Part shown: positions 1 to 8,650 of the stretch, piece by piece
Numbering within the stretch: position 1 is the stretch's first letter
Layout: each line of letters starts with the position of its first letter
Origin: Roseibium hamelinense
GTDB lineage: Bacteria > Pseudomonadota > Alphaproteobacteria > Rhizobiales > Stappiaceae
Assembly: GCF_007830545.1 (NCBI RefSeq)
Contig: NZ_VLLF01000009.1
Location: 1 to 64,000 of the forward strand
Length of the DNA stretch: 64,000 nt
Direction: 5' to 3'
The notes under the pieces: model-generated
Database searches by the model: none
Told to the model about the DNA's origin: nothing
What the model saw: the letters and a program-made list of their open reading frames with translations, nothing else
Program-made: the position numbers and the translations under genes

Positions 1-998
1 TTGTCCGAAACGTTCTCGTCGGTCACAGGACCAATCGGATTTTCATTCACATCCAAGACATTGAAGGTGAAGGTTTCTGAAGAGGAAGACCCGTCCGAAG
101 ACGTCGCCGTTACAACAACCGTAATGGAAGGCTCTGTTTCCGCATCAAATTCGGCATTCGGGGCAACGGTTACAACACCAGTATCGGGATCAATGACAAA
201 CCGCGGATCGTCGATTGCGTATGTCACCGTATCGCCTGCATCCGGATCCTCCGCAAAACCCGTAAGTCCGACAACGGTGCCAGGACCAACATCCTCATCG
301 AATTCATTCGCGGCAAGATCCGTATCCGTCACCGGTCCGATTGGAGAATTGTCAATTTCTGGATCGTCGTCGTCAGGACCATCATCCGGGTCTTCATCAT
401 CGCCGTCATCATCGGGCGTGCCGTCGTTTCCGAAATCATCCGGCGTGCCGTCTGTGGGTGTGGCAAATGCCTCAGGATCACCGCTGCCGCTTCCGATGCC
501 GGGTCCAACATTCTGACCACCAGCATCGACACCATCTCCGCCGAGAGCAAACTGGGGAAGGGTCGCGTCAAGACCGCGCGCGGCCGGTGCATCTCCGCCA
601 CCACCGCCATCCGGCGCGCCCGCCGGCGCAGCATCGGATGTTGGAACCACACTTAAATTGCCAGATGGTTGAACAGGCGGCAGGCCAAGGCCGGAACCGC
701 CGCCAAGACCGGATCCATCTCCAGACCCGGAACCTTCTGAGTCTCCAGACCCTTCGTCAAGGAGCGGGTCTCCAAAGCCTTCGTGTTCCAGAGGTACCGC
801 CTGATACAGATTGGCGATAGTTGCTTCGCCGCTGTCACCCGGATCGACGTTTAGCGTGTAGTCGTTGGATTCACCCGGCCGGTATGGATCTCCCGCCTGC
901 GCGCTCGCACGCACGGTATCAACAGGCGCACCTTGCCCAGATGGGGGTGTGTTTGCGGCTGCGTTTTCCGGTGTGTCTTTGACGTCCGTGTTGCTCAT
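1..998 (-). CDS. Cadherin-repeat giant extracellular protein, N-terminal part (cut by window edge)
   Basis: Read on the minus strand from the ATG at 998, 332 codons run without a stop to the window edge, so the C-terminus is outside. There is no signal peptide. The first ~200 residues are hydrophilic and low-complexity: a Gly/Ser linker with GSGDGSG-type repeats, then an acidic run of DD/ED pairs. Cadherin-like units follow. Each opens with PIGPVTD (near residues 219 and 321), and the first contains RFVIDPDTGVVTV and VVVTATSSDGS, typical of tandem cadherin/VCBS-type adhesins. Such proteins lack a Sec signal and leave by type I secretion using a C-terminal signal. The divergent neighbours are a type I ABC pair plus HlyD adaptor, so this is probably their substrate (inference). 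Adhesin or biofilm protein is the likeliest role; RTX repeats cannot be checked here. Confidence 0.75.
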   Translation of the reverse strand, partial: MSNTDVKDTPENAAANTPPSGQGAPVDTVRASAQAGDPYRPGESNDYTLNVDPGDSGEATIANLYQAVPLEHEGFGDPLLDEGSGDSEGSGSGDGSGLGGGSGLGLPPVQPSGNLSVVPTSDAAPAGAPDGGGGGDAPAARGLDATLPQFALGGDGVDAGGQNVGPGIGSGSGDPEAFATPTDGTPDDFGNDGTPDDDGDDEDPDDGPDDDDPEIDNSPIGPVTDTDLAANEFDEDVGPGTVVGLTGFAEDPDAGDTVTYAIDDPRFVIDPDTGVVTVAPNAEFDAETEPSITVVVTATSSDGSSSSETFTFNVLDVNENPIGPVTDENVSD

Positions 999-1172
999 GA
1001 CCGTAGAAACTCCAACTTTACATGCGGCCATACAAACGACGTTGCGTTAACAAAGCGGGAATCAGATCAAATAGAGGACCTTATTCTATTCAATTCCTCA
1101 GCGGAAAATATGTCTTTGGTAAACGCTTTTGAAATGTTTGCAGGACTTTAATTGCTGCAGGAGGCATTACGT
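999..1172. promoter_or_regulatory. Divergent promoter region, adhesin / type I secretion operon
   Basis: This 174-bp AT-rich spacer separates the two divergent genes and must carry both promoters. At its right end an AGGAGG sequence (about 1158-1164) lies 8-9 nt before the ATG at 1173. That fixes the start of the first ABC gene there rather than at the upstream TTG (1152). No clear operator was recognised. Confidence 0.5.
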
Positions 1173-2939
1173 ATGGTTAGTTTTATCAGGGATACTTTAA
1201 GCAGTCTTTCGCTCCCAGAACTTTCTTTCAAGAGTTCAACTAGCGGCAAGACTATTAAACCACCCCGTCTTCCTGGAACTGTCATTGCAGCTTCAGTGCT
1301 CATCAACGTGCTCGCACTTGCGATGCCGCTGACCATACTTCAAGTCTACGATCGAATACTCCCGAACAATGCTACTGACACCTTGATCGTCCTTGTGATT
1401 GGACTTGCTGTTGTTCTGCTATTTGATGCCATCCTGAAAATACTTCGACTGTCAATTGTGAGTTGGCTCGCTTCTTCATTCACTCACCTTGCGCAACTCG
1501 AAGCTGTTCGCAGGATTCTATATCGCCGTTCGGACATTGACGACGATGCCACAGTTTCCAAACAAATCGACAGCCTGCGCGCACTTCAGTCACTTGGTGA
1601 CCATTATGGTGGGCAGGCCAGGCTGCTGCCGATCGACATACCCGCAAGCATGATATTTCTTGTTGTCCTGTTTTTAATCGGCGGGCCGATTGCGCTTGTT
1701 CCAATCGTGCTCCTCGGCGTCTTTGCGCTGCTGACCGCACGGCTGAACACCAGACTGACATCACTGGTCGAAAAACGCTCTCAACAGGATCAGCGAAAAT
1801 ATGACTTTATCATTGAGGTCCTGACGGGCCTCAGCACGATCAAGTCGCTCGGCCTCGAACCCATTATTCTGCGCAGATACGAAAGGCTTCAAAAACAGGT
1901 CGCCCAACAGGGCTACGACTACATTGAGCTTTCTAACAAGGCACGCAACCTGACCTCCTTATTTACGATCCTTACAACAGTAGGCGTCGTTTCCGTCGGA
2001 GCGCTTTTAGCGATGGGTGGTATCATCAGTGTCGGAACGGTTGCAGCGTGCACCTTGCTGGCAGGCCAAGTGGTTCAGCCCCTTCTTCGCGGTATCAATC
2101 ACTGGACCGATATGCAGCGGATCGGTCATGACTTTGCTGACGCGCGCAGTCTCTTCAACCTTCCACAAGCACAGCCCTTGCAGGCTCGGCACACATCGCT
2201 CACCGGGAATATTGAGCTCACGGGTGTCAGCTTTACGCACCACCGCGGTTCTATGGTCTCCATTCACGACGTCTCACTGCGGATCAAGGCAGGACAATCA
2301 GTCGCTATCGCAGGGTCGGACGGCAGCGGACGGTCAACAATCTCAAGGCTCATGGCAGGTGATTTAAGACCGACATCTGGCCGAATTTTGCTCGATGGCG
2401 AAGACCTGTTCGGACCCGCCCATGAGCCACTGCGCAGCCAAATCGCTTATGTCGGGAACGATGCACAGATGTTTGCGGGCACGATCTTGCAAAATCTGAC
2501 GCTTTTCGGATCGCAGACAGACGTGCGCAAGGCTCGAATGGCCGCAAGTCTGATTGGGCTGGAAAAGGATATCCACCTTCTACCGCTCGGCTACGACACT
2601 ATGTTGAGCACGGGCATAGAGGAAAATCTGACAGCTTCCATGATCCAGCGAATTGCGATCGCCCGCGCTTTGGCAGGCGAACCAAAGTTTCTTATCCTGG
2701 ATGATGCGAATGTGCCGCTTGATCACGCCAGCGAGGCGCAATTGGTCGAAGGCCTGAAGCGAATTAAGGGCCAATTAACACTGATCGTCGTAAGCCATCG
2801 CCCCTCTTTCCGGGCCCTTGCAGATATCGAATACACTATGCGTGACGGCACGCTTACCGGCACTGGACACAGGCCAAGCGGTCCCAAAGCGACTGCACGC
2901 CCAGCGATCCAGCCACGTGTGACCAGAAAAGCCAGCTAA
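1173..2939 (+). CDS. Type I secretion ABC half-transporter 1 (degenerate ATPase motifs)
   Basis: 588 aa from the ATG at 1173. The N-terminal half is an ABC exporter membrane domain with several hydrophobic helices, including the LQVYDRILPN segment typical of PrtD/LapB-type type I exporters. The C-terminal half is a nucleotide-binding domain, but it is unusual. The Walker A lysine is arginine (GSDGSGRST, R387). The LSGGQ signature is replaced by LTASM (486-490). The catalytic Glu after Walker B is Asp (ILDDAN, D510-D511). The switch His is kept (SHRPS, H542). There is no C39 peptidase domain. The second half-transporter starts 13 bp downstream, then an HlyD adaptor, so the two ABC proteins probably form a heterodimer in the inner membrane that exports the divergent cadherin-repeat protein (inference). 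Confidence 0.85.
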   Translation: MVSFIRDTLSSLSLPELSFKSSTSGKTIKPPRLPGTVIAASVLINVLALAMPLTILQVYDRILPNNATDTLIVLVIGLAVVLLFDAILKILRLSIVSWLASSFTHLAQLEAVRRILYRRSDIDDDATVSKQIDSLRALQSLGDHYGGQARLLPIDIPASMIFLVVLFLIGGPIALVPIVLLGVFALLTARLNTRLTSLVEKRSQQDQRKYDFIIEVLTGLSTIKSLGLEPIILRRYERLQKQVAQQGYDYIELSNKARNLTSLFTILTTVGVVSVGALLAMGGIISVGTVAACTLLAGQVVQPLLRGINHWTDMQRIGHDFADARSLFNLPQAQPLQARHTSLTGNIELTGVSFTHHRGSMVSIHDVSLRIKAGQSVAIAGSDGSGRSTISRLMAGDLRPTSGRILLDGEDLFGPAHEPLRSQIAYVGNDAQMFAGTILQNLTLFGSQTDVRKARMAASLIGLEKDIHLLPLGYDTMLSTGIEENLTASMIQRIAIARALAGEPKFLILDDANVPLDHASEAQLVEGLKRIKGQLTLIVVSHRPSFRALADIEYTMRDGTLTGTGHRPSGPKATARPAIQPRVTRKAS

Positions 2940-2952
2940 GGATACGAGTACC

Positions 2953-5148
2953 ATGTCACTGGCAGCCTTCTCCACCGAGGAACCCGCAAGCGGCGAAACA
3001 ATAGCGAAAGGTGCGCAACCTGATCTTGCAACACGGCTGCATCAGCAAATCGGGCAAGGGGACAGGGCGTCTTCAGTCGCTGAGAACTGCCTTCTTCCAC
3101 TTCTGAAAGCGCTCAACTGGGATGGTATGGAACGCCATTTGTTCGAAGCGTTGCCTCATCTGGAGGGTATCTCGAATACATTCGATTTACGTGCAGTTCT
3201 CACACGCCTGAATTATCGCACGCTGCAAACGCAACGTCGGTTAAAGGACCTCACCAACGAACATTTTCCATGCCTTTTGGACACAGGTGACGATGTCTTT
3301 GTCTGCTACAGACGTTCTAGTGATGGAAAGGTCCATGCGTTTAGCGGCAGAAACCAGCATGAAGTCACGATTGATACCAAACTGGACAAGACCGGCGATC
3401 TCTTTCTGATTAATCCCGACGATGCGTCCATGGCGAAGACGGCCGAATTCAAACACTGGTCGTCACGTCTGTTCCACCGTTTCCGGGGCACGATTCTGTC
3501 AATCTTCTTGGTCGGTTTTCTGACCAATCTGCTCGCCCTCGGTCTGCCTTTGTTCGTCATGAATGTGTATGACAAGGCGATTGCGGCAAAATCACCAACC
3601 GTTCTCGTAACGTTGCTCGCAGGCATCTGCGTCATTCTGGTGATGGATGGGCTGGTAAAATCAACGAAGGCCCGTCTGCAAGCTTATTTCGGATCGCGGC
3701 TTGATGCTGTGGTAGCGAACACCACGTTCCGGCACTTCCTGCATTTGCCGCTTCCCATGATCAACTCGGCGCCGATCGGATCGCAGATTATCCGATTGCG
3801 CCAGTTCGACAGTGTGCGGGACGTGTTCCACGGCAACCTGGCGAATGCTATTGTAGATCTTCCCTTCTCAGCCATTTTTGTTGTCGCTTTGGCCCTTATC
3901 GCCGGGCCCTTAGCAATCTTGCCGGCAGGTCTTCTAATTCTTTATGTCATTGGCGCTTTCTTCTTGGTGCCCCGCATGCGCCGCGCGATCAATGTCGCCG
4001 GTGAAGCGAAATCGCGGATGCAAAATGCAACAGTCGAAACCCTGACGAAACATAAAGCAATCCGGGATCTGTCAGCCGACGAGGTTTGGATCGACCGCTA
4101 CAGGAATCTGTCGGCGGACTTTTCGATGAAGAATCTTAAGACCCGGCACTTGTCGCAATCCATGCAAGTCGTGTCGCAGACACTCATGACGATTTGCGGC
4201 ATTGGTGTGCTCGGCTTCGGAGCCGTCATGGTCATGAGTGGCAGTTTGACGCCGGGCGCACTGATCGCGGTTATGGCTCTGTCCTGGCGCTCGCTCAATC
4301 CGATGCATCAGGCCTTCCTGAGCCTCACGCAGCTCGGCCAGGCCCAACAAACCATTGAACGCATTGACGGTCTTTTGAAAATCGATCTAGAGCGCCAGCC
4401 TGGGAAGCTCCCAAGCCTTCACCGCAAGTTTGGCGGCACTGTGCGATTTTCATCCGTTGTACTGCGTTACCCAGGACGCAACGACCCTGCTTTGCGAAAT
4501 TTTTCGCTACAGGTCGACAAAGGCACTGTCACAGCGATTACCGGTCCCAGTGGCGCTGGCAAATCCTCAATCATCAAAACGGCACTTGGCCTTTACCGCC
4601 CGCAAATGGGCGCGGTCCTGGTAGACGACCTCGATATCCGGCAGCTTGACCCTGGCGAGTGGCGGTACGCCATCGGATATGCCCCGGAACACTTCGACTT
4701 TTTCTATGGAACCGTCGCCCAGAACCTGAGAATGGCCAACCCGCAAGCCGACAACCGCATGGTTCAAGACGCTTTCGATGATTTTGGCCTCGACCAGTTC
4801 AGCGACCTATTGCCAGAGGGCCCCAACACGCGGCTGACAGGGCAATTGCTCGAACGGCTGCCGGACTACGTGAAGCAGCGTATCTTGCTCGCCCGGGCCT
4901 TCATCCGGCCGGCTCCGATTTATCTGCTCGACAACCCAGCAGGCAACCTGGACTTTGAGGGCGACAAGCTGCTGATGAAAAAGATCAACAAAGTACGGGG
5001 GGAATCGACGATCCTCCTGTCAACATATCGCCCGAGCCACATGAGGCTGGCCGACCAGTTGGTTTACCTGCGCCACGGGCAAGTGGCCGTCGCAGGTAAA
5101 CCCGATGAAGTGCTTGATGATGTTCTTAAACTGCAAAGCCGTCACTGA
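2953..5148 (+). CDS. Type I secretion ABC half-transporter 2 with C39-like N-terminal domain
   Basis: 731 aa. Residues ~80-160 resemble the catalytically dead C39-like domain that docks substrates in LapB/HlyB-type exporters; I see no peptidase Cys-His pair. The membrane domain lies at ~175-470 (start FLTNLLALGLPLFVMNVYDKA). The C-terminal ATPase has an intact Walker A (GPSGAGKSS, K537). The signature is replaced by a sequence around LPDYVKQR, Walker B ends in LLDNP so the catalytic Glu is Asn (N661), and the switch His is Tyr (STYRPS, Y692). The gene follows half-transporter 1 by 13 bp and precedes the adaptor gene by 59 bp. The changes complement those of partner 1 only partly, so which composite site hydrolyses ATP is unclear. 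Confidence 0.86.
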   Translation: MSLAAFSTEEPASGETIAKGAQPDLATRLHQQIGQGDRASSVAENCLLPLLKALNWDGMERHLFEALPHLEGISNTFDLRAVLTRLNYRTLQTQRRLKDLTNEHFPCLLDTGDDVFVCYRRSSDGKVHAFSGRNQHEVTIDTKLDKTGDLFLINPDDASMAKTAEFKHWSSRLFHRFRGTILSIFLVGFLTNLLALGLPLFVMNVYDKAIAAKSPTVLVTLLAGICVILVMDGLVKSTKARLQAYFGSRLDAVVANTTFRHFLHLPLPMINSAPIGSQIIRLRQFDSVRDVFHGNLANAIVDLPFSAIFVVALALIAGPLAILPAGLLILYVIGAFFLVPRMRRAINVAGEAKSRMQNATVETLTKHKAIRDLSADEVWIDRYRNLSADFSMKNLKTRHLSQSMQVVSQTLMTICGIGVLGFGAVMVMSGSLTPGALIAVMALSWRSLNPMHQAFLSLTQLGQAQQTIERIDGLLKIDLERQPGKLPSLHRKFGGTVRFSSVVLRYPGRNDPALRNFSLQVDKGTVTAITGPSGAGKSSIIKTALGLYRPQMGAVLVDDLDIRQLDPGEWRYAIGYAPEHFDFFYGTVAQNLRMANPQADNRMVQDAFDDFGLDQFSDLLPEGPNTRLTGQLLERLPDYVKQRILLARAFIRPAPIYLLDNPAGNLDFEGDKLLMKKINKVRGESTILLSTYRPSHMRLADQLVYLRHGQVAVAGKPDEVLDDVLKLQSRH

Positions 5149-5207
5149 CCCCAGAAGGGCCAAGGACGCGTTATCCTGTTTGAACTGAAGGCCAAAGGAT
5201 TGGCACG

Positions 5208-6569
5208 ATGAGTATGAGTGATCAAAAAGACCCGGTTAAAAAGGCCGTATACGGACGGCTTGGTTTACCTTTGGAGCTTGAGGACGGCGTCCCTCCAGCC
5301 TTTTATTCTAGGCTGCTGACGGGGCTGACGATCGCTGCCGTGGTTTTGCTTGTCTGGGCTGCGTTTGGCCAGATCCGCGAAGTCGCTGACACAACAGGCG
5401 AAATCATGCCAGCCGGCCAGATCCTGACCGTCGAACACTTGGAAGGTGGCATTGTCAACGAGTTGCTCGTTGAGGAAGGCCAACTGGTTAAAGCAGGAGA
5501 TCCGCTTGCTCGACTTGAAAAACAGGACACCACAACAGAGCTTGCGCGCATCCAAAGCAGACTAAGGTACCTGGAGCTCGAAGAACAACGGCTGCTCGCA
5601 CAAGAATACAACAACCCGGAAACAGTCGGACTCCGCCTGCAATCGAGTGTTGAGGTCCCGGAGGTTAATGTTGAGGGACTAAGCGCTCAGCAGTTGGCGG
5701 CACTAAACGCCAACAAACAAGCGCTGTCGGACGAGCAAGCCGCGCTTGCCGCTCGTGTGGCGCAAAAACAAGCGGAGATTGCCAGCCTGGAAGCGCAATA
5801 CGCAATACAGCTGACGCAGGTTGAAATAGAAAAAGAGAAATTTGAAATTCAGGAAGGCCTTCTTAAAGATGGCTACACATCACGGCGTAGGTTCCTTGAA
5901 GCCAAGGGCGAATATCAGCGCGCGCAAGTGACGTTGGAGCAGCTTGGTGGTAGCCTGGCCCAGGCCCGTGAAATGCTCGCTGAAGCACAGGCAAGTCTGT
6001 CACAGGCCGGAGCGGAAGTGAATCGGGACGTCGCAGATGAACGCTCCCGGATCGCGCAGGAACGAGATGAACTTGAGCAAGAACTCAAAAAACTGAGGGA
6101 TCGCCAAGACCGACTTTTCGTCAAGGCGCCAGTGGAAGGCTACATTAAGACGCTCGGTCAGAGTGGCCGGGGAGCGGTTGTCAATCCCGGAGATATGATT
6201 GTCGAAATCGTCCCTGTTTCAGAACGTCTTGTTGCAGACGTCAAAGTGAACCCGAAAGACATTGGGCACATCAGCGTGGGTGATAGGGCTGATATCTCAG
6301 TGACAAGTTACGATACAAATGTCCACGGCACGATCACCGGTGAAGTTGAAACGATCTCAGCCTCCAGTTTCGAAGACGAGTATGGCGAGTACTACTTTAA
6401 AGCCGTCATCGCCTTTCCCGGAAATACAATTGGCAGCGGGAGCACAGAGCGGCCGGTGCGGCCAGGAATGCAGGTCAACGCGCAGGTGGTTACGGGTTCT
6501 AAATCGATCCTCGCTTACCTCCTCAATCCCATTACCCGGGGCATGCGTACGATCTTCACGGAACGATAA
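5208..6569 (+). CDS. HlyD-family membrane fusion protein of type I secretion system
   Basis: 453 aa. A short cytosolic N-terminus is followed by one transmembrane helix (~residues 36-54, LTGLTIAAVVLLVWAAFG). Next comes a split biotinyl-lipoyl domain (GQILTVEHLEGGIVNELLVEEG, ~72-92; second half FVKAPVEGYIKTL, ~304-316) that flanks a long Gln/Glu/Ala-rich coiled-coil hairpin (~105-300). The C-terminal beta-barrel domain ends in PVRPGMQVNAQVVTGSKSIL, typical of HlyD/PrtE/LapC. It bridges the ABC pair to an outer-membrane TolC-type channel, whose gene is not in this window. It is the last gene of the operon; a strong hairpin terminator follows. Confidence 0.9.
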   Translation: MSMSDQKDPVKKAVYGRLGLPLELEDGVPPAFYSRLLTGLTIAAVVLLVWAAFGQIREVADTTGEIMPAGQILTVEHLEGGIVNELLVEEGQLVKAGDPLARLEKQDTTTELARIQSRLRYLELEEQRLLAQEYNNPETVGLRLQSSVEVPEVNVEGLSAQQLAALNANKQALSDEQAALAARVAQKQAEIASLEAQYAIQLTQVEIEKEKFEIQEGLLKDGYTSRRRFLEAKGEYQRAQVTLEQLGGSLAQAREMLAEAQASLSQAGAEVNRDVADERSRIAQERDELEQELKKLRDRQDRLFVKAPVEGYIKTLGQSGRGAVVNPGDMIVEIVPVSERLVADVKVNPKDIGHISVGDRADISVTSYDTNVHGTITGEVETISASSFEDEYGEYYFKAVIAFPGNTIGSGSTERPVRPGMQVNAQVVTGSKSILAYLLNPITRGMRTIFTER

Positions 6570-6586
6570 CCAGAGACCTCATAACG

Positions 6587-6620
6587 AAAAAACCCGGCTC
6601 CTCGAGGAGCCGGGTTTTTT
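6587..6620. terminator. Bidirectional Rho-independent terminator
   Basis: A perfect GC-rich stem (AACCCGGCTCCT / AGGAGCCGGGTT with CGAG loop region) is flanked by A-runs on the left and a T6 run on the right. It terminates both the secretion operon (+) and the convergent transporter operon (-). Confidence 0.93.
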
Positions 6621-6642
6621 CGTTGTTTTAAGTCTCATGCCT

Positions 6643-7677
6643 CTAGTGGGTGGACGGTGTCACCATGGCAGTAATCGTGTCCTGGACCGTCAGGACACCG
6701 AGCGGCGCGCCGGTTCCATTGACAACACTGGCTTCACTTTGCCCGGTGTCGGCAAACTTTTTGGCCGCTTCTTCAAGCATGATGCCTGACGGGATCGTCA
6801 AACCTCCTTCAAGACTCTTCGACTTGTCCATCACGGTATCGACTTTGATGACCCGACCACGGTTCACCTCACGAACGAAATCGGAAATGTATTCATCAGC
6901 AGGCCGAAGGACGATTTCCTGGCCAGTACCTTGCTGTATAACCGCGCCATCCCGCAAAATCGCAATACGATCTCCCAGGCGGAGCGCTTCATCCAGATCA
7001 TGGGTAATGAACACGATTGTCTTGTGAAGTTCTTCCTGAAGGTCAAGAAGCACCGACTGCATGTCCATCCGGATGAGCGGATCAAGTGCAGAAAACGCCT
7101 CATCCATTAAAAGAATGTCCGCATCGTTGGTCAGTGCGCGCGCAAGTCCGACACGCTGCTGCATGCCTCCCGAGAGCTGGTTCGGATAATGGTCTTCAAA
7201 ACCGTCGAGTCCTACCCGAGTAATCCACCTAGACGCCCGTTCCTTTGCTTCCTTTTCCGGAACGCCCTGGATTTCCAGGCCATAAACCGCGTTTTTCATT
7301 ACCGTGCGATGCGGCAGCAAAGCGAACTTCTGAAACACCATGGCCGTCTTGTGCCGGCGGAATTCCCGAAGCTCGTTCTTGGACATCTTGCAGACGTCGT
7401 CGGTGCCATACATGACCTCGCCTGCGGTCGGGTCGATCAACCGGTTGATGTGGCGGATCAAGGTCGACTTGCCTGAGCCCGACAACCCCATGACCACCTG
7501 TATCCGGCCGGCAGGCATGGAGATGTTGATGTCATTCAGACCAAGGACGTGGTTGAACTTCTCATTGAGCTCGGCCTTCGACATACCGTCTTTGACCTTT
7601 TGCACCATCTCTTTGCCATTCGGGCCAAAGATCTTGTACAGATTTCGGATTTCAATTCCGTGTTTTGCCTCAGCCAT
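6643..7677 (-). CDS. Quaternary-amine (glycine betaine/TMAO/choline-type) ABC transporter ATPase
   Basis: 344 aa. ProV/OpuAA/ChoV/TmoV-type ATPase with Walker A (GLSGSGKST), signature LSGGMQQRVGLARAL, Walker B ILLMDEAFSALDP and switch HDLDEA. The N-terminal ~55-residue extension before the ATPase core (the KEMVQKVKDGMSK region) is typical of the family. The C-terminus carries only one CBS-like unit (~285-344), shorter than enteric ProV with two. Its start overlaps the end of the permease gene by 8 bp, so the two are translationally coupled. The substrate cannot be told from the ATPase; the family imports betaines, choline or TMAO as osmolytes or nutrients. Confidence 0.9.
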   Translation of the reverse strand: MAEAKHGIEIRNLYKIFGPNGKEMVQKVKDGMSKAELNEKFNHVLGLNDINISMPAGRIQVVMGLSGSGKSTLIRHINRLIDPTAGEVMYGTDDVCKMSKNELREFRRHKTAMVFQKFALLPHRTVMKNAVYGLEIQGVPEKEAKERASRWITRVGLDGFEDHYPNQLSGGMQQRVGLARALTNDADILLMDEAFSALDPLIRMDMQSVLLDLQEELHKTIVFITHDLDEALRLGDRIAILRDGAVIQQGTGQEIVLRPADEYISDFVREVNRGRVIKVDTVMDKSKSLEGGLTIPSGIMLEEAAKKFADTGQSEASVVNGTGAPLGVLTVQDTITAMVTPSTH

Positions 7678-8554
7678 GGATCACCTCCGAGTGCTTCTGG
7701 AGGCGTTTGCCATAGGCTTGGGTTGCACGGTCAAAGATGATGGCGATTGCAACAATGGCGAGTCCGTTCATTACACCCATGGTGAAATACTGGTTGTTAA
7801 TTGCGTTCAGAACCGGCTGGCCAAGTCCTTTCACGCCAATCATTGATGCGATTACAACCATTGCCAGTGACATCATGATGCATTGGTTGATACCGGCCAT
7901 GATTGTTGGCAACGCAAGCGGCAGTTGGACATTTGTCAACTTCTGGCGTGCATTCGAACCAAAAGCGTCGGCTGCTTCCAACACGTCTGAATCAACCAGT
8001 CTAATTCCAAGATTGGTTAAGCGGATCATTGGCGGGATAGCGTATACGACCACAGCGATCACGCCGGGAACCTTACCAAGGCCGAAGATCATCACCACAG
8101 GAATGAGATAGACAAAACTCGGCATGGTTTGCATGAGGTCGAGAATCGGATTCACAACGCCCTGCACGCGATCCGATCGTGCCATGAGAATTCCGATCGG
8201 AATGCCCAGAATAACCGCCATAAGGGTACATGTCGCTACCATCGCAATGGTGCGCATCGTGTCTTCCCACATACCGAAGACGCCTATGAGCGCGAGCGCG
8301 ATTAAAGAGCCAATGGTAACCTTGAGATCGCGGCTCATCAAAAAGACGATACCCACCAAGACTGCGAGAACGATGGGCCAAGGCGACCCGATCAGGAGAC
8401 CTTCGAGGAAGACCAAAAAATCTTCGAGCGGCTCGAACATACGTTCAAGCGTTTCGCCATATGCCCGGGTGAATTCGCGAAAACTCCCATCAATGGAAAT
8501 CCGCAAATCCCGGAGAGTGCCGCGACTCAGCGACGGAAACTCTATCCAATCCAT
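7670..8554 (-). CDS. Quaternary-amine ABC transporter permease
   Basis: 294 aa, ProW/OpuAB/ChoW/TmoW type. An amphipathic N-terminal region (~1-45) precedes about six or seven membrane helices. The conserved permease loop is visible as EAADAFGSNARQKLTNVQLP (the EAA motif), and the protein contains LDLMQTMPSFVYLIP, a hallmark of this family. It lies in the inner membrane with the downstream ATPase. A 96-bp spacer with a hairpin separates it from the binding-protein gene, a common arrangement that gives binding protein in excess. Confidence 0.92.
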   Translation of the reverse strand: MDWIEFPSLSRGTLRDLRISIDGSFREFTRAYGETLERMFEPLEDFLVFLEGLLIGSPWPIVLAVLVGIVFLMSRDLKVTIGSLIALALIGVFGMWEDTMRTIAMVATCTLMAVILGIPIGILMARSDRVQGVVNPILDLMQTMPSFVYLIPVVMIFGLGKVPGVIAVVVYAIPPMIRLTNLGIRLVDSDVLEAADAFGSNARQKLTNVQLPLALPTIMAGINQCIMMSLAMVVIASMIGVKGLGQPVLNAINNQYFTMGVMNGLAIVAIAIIFDRATQAYGKRLQKHSEVIHG

Positions 8555-8590
8555 CTTGTTACCCCGATGGTCTGTTTGTGCCCCAGTTCA

Positions 8591-8618
8591 GAAGCCGCGC
8601 GGGTGTAAGCGCGGCTTC
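8591..8618. promoter_or_regulatory. Intercistronic hairpin between binding-protein and permease genes
   Basis: A 10-bp perfect stem GAAGCCGCGC/GCGCGGCTTC with an 8-nt loop sits between the two cistrons. On the coding (minus) strand no T-run follows, so it is more likely an mRNA-stabilising or partial attenuation hairpin than a full terminator. Confidence 0.7.
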
Positions 8619-8650
8619 CATTTCTTTTTGATTTGTCGCCTGTTTTTCTT

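Noticed and set aside
1..516. Plus-strand Ser/Pro-rich open frame
   Set aside because: It is the antisense of the acidic, Gly/Ser-rich minus-strand adhesin gene; the composition is a mirror of that gene.
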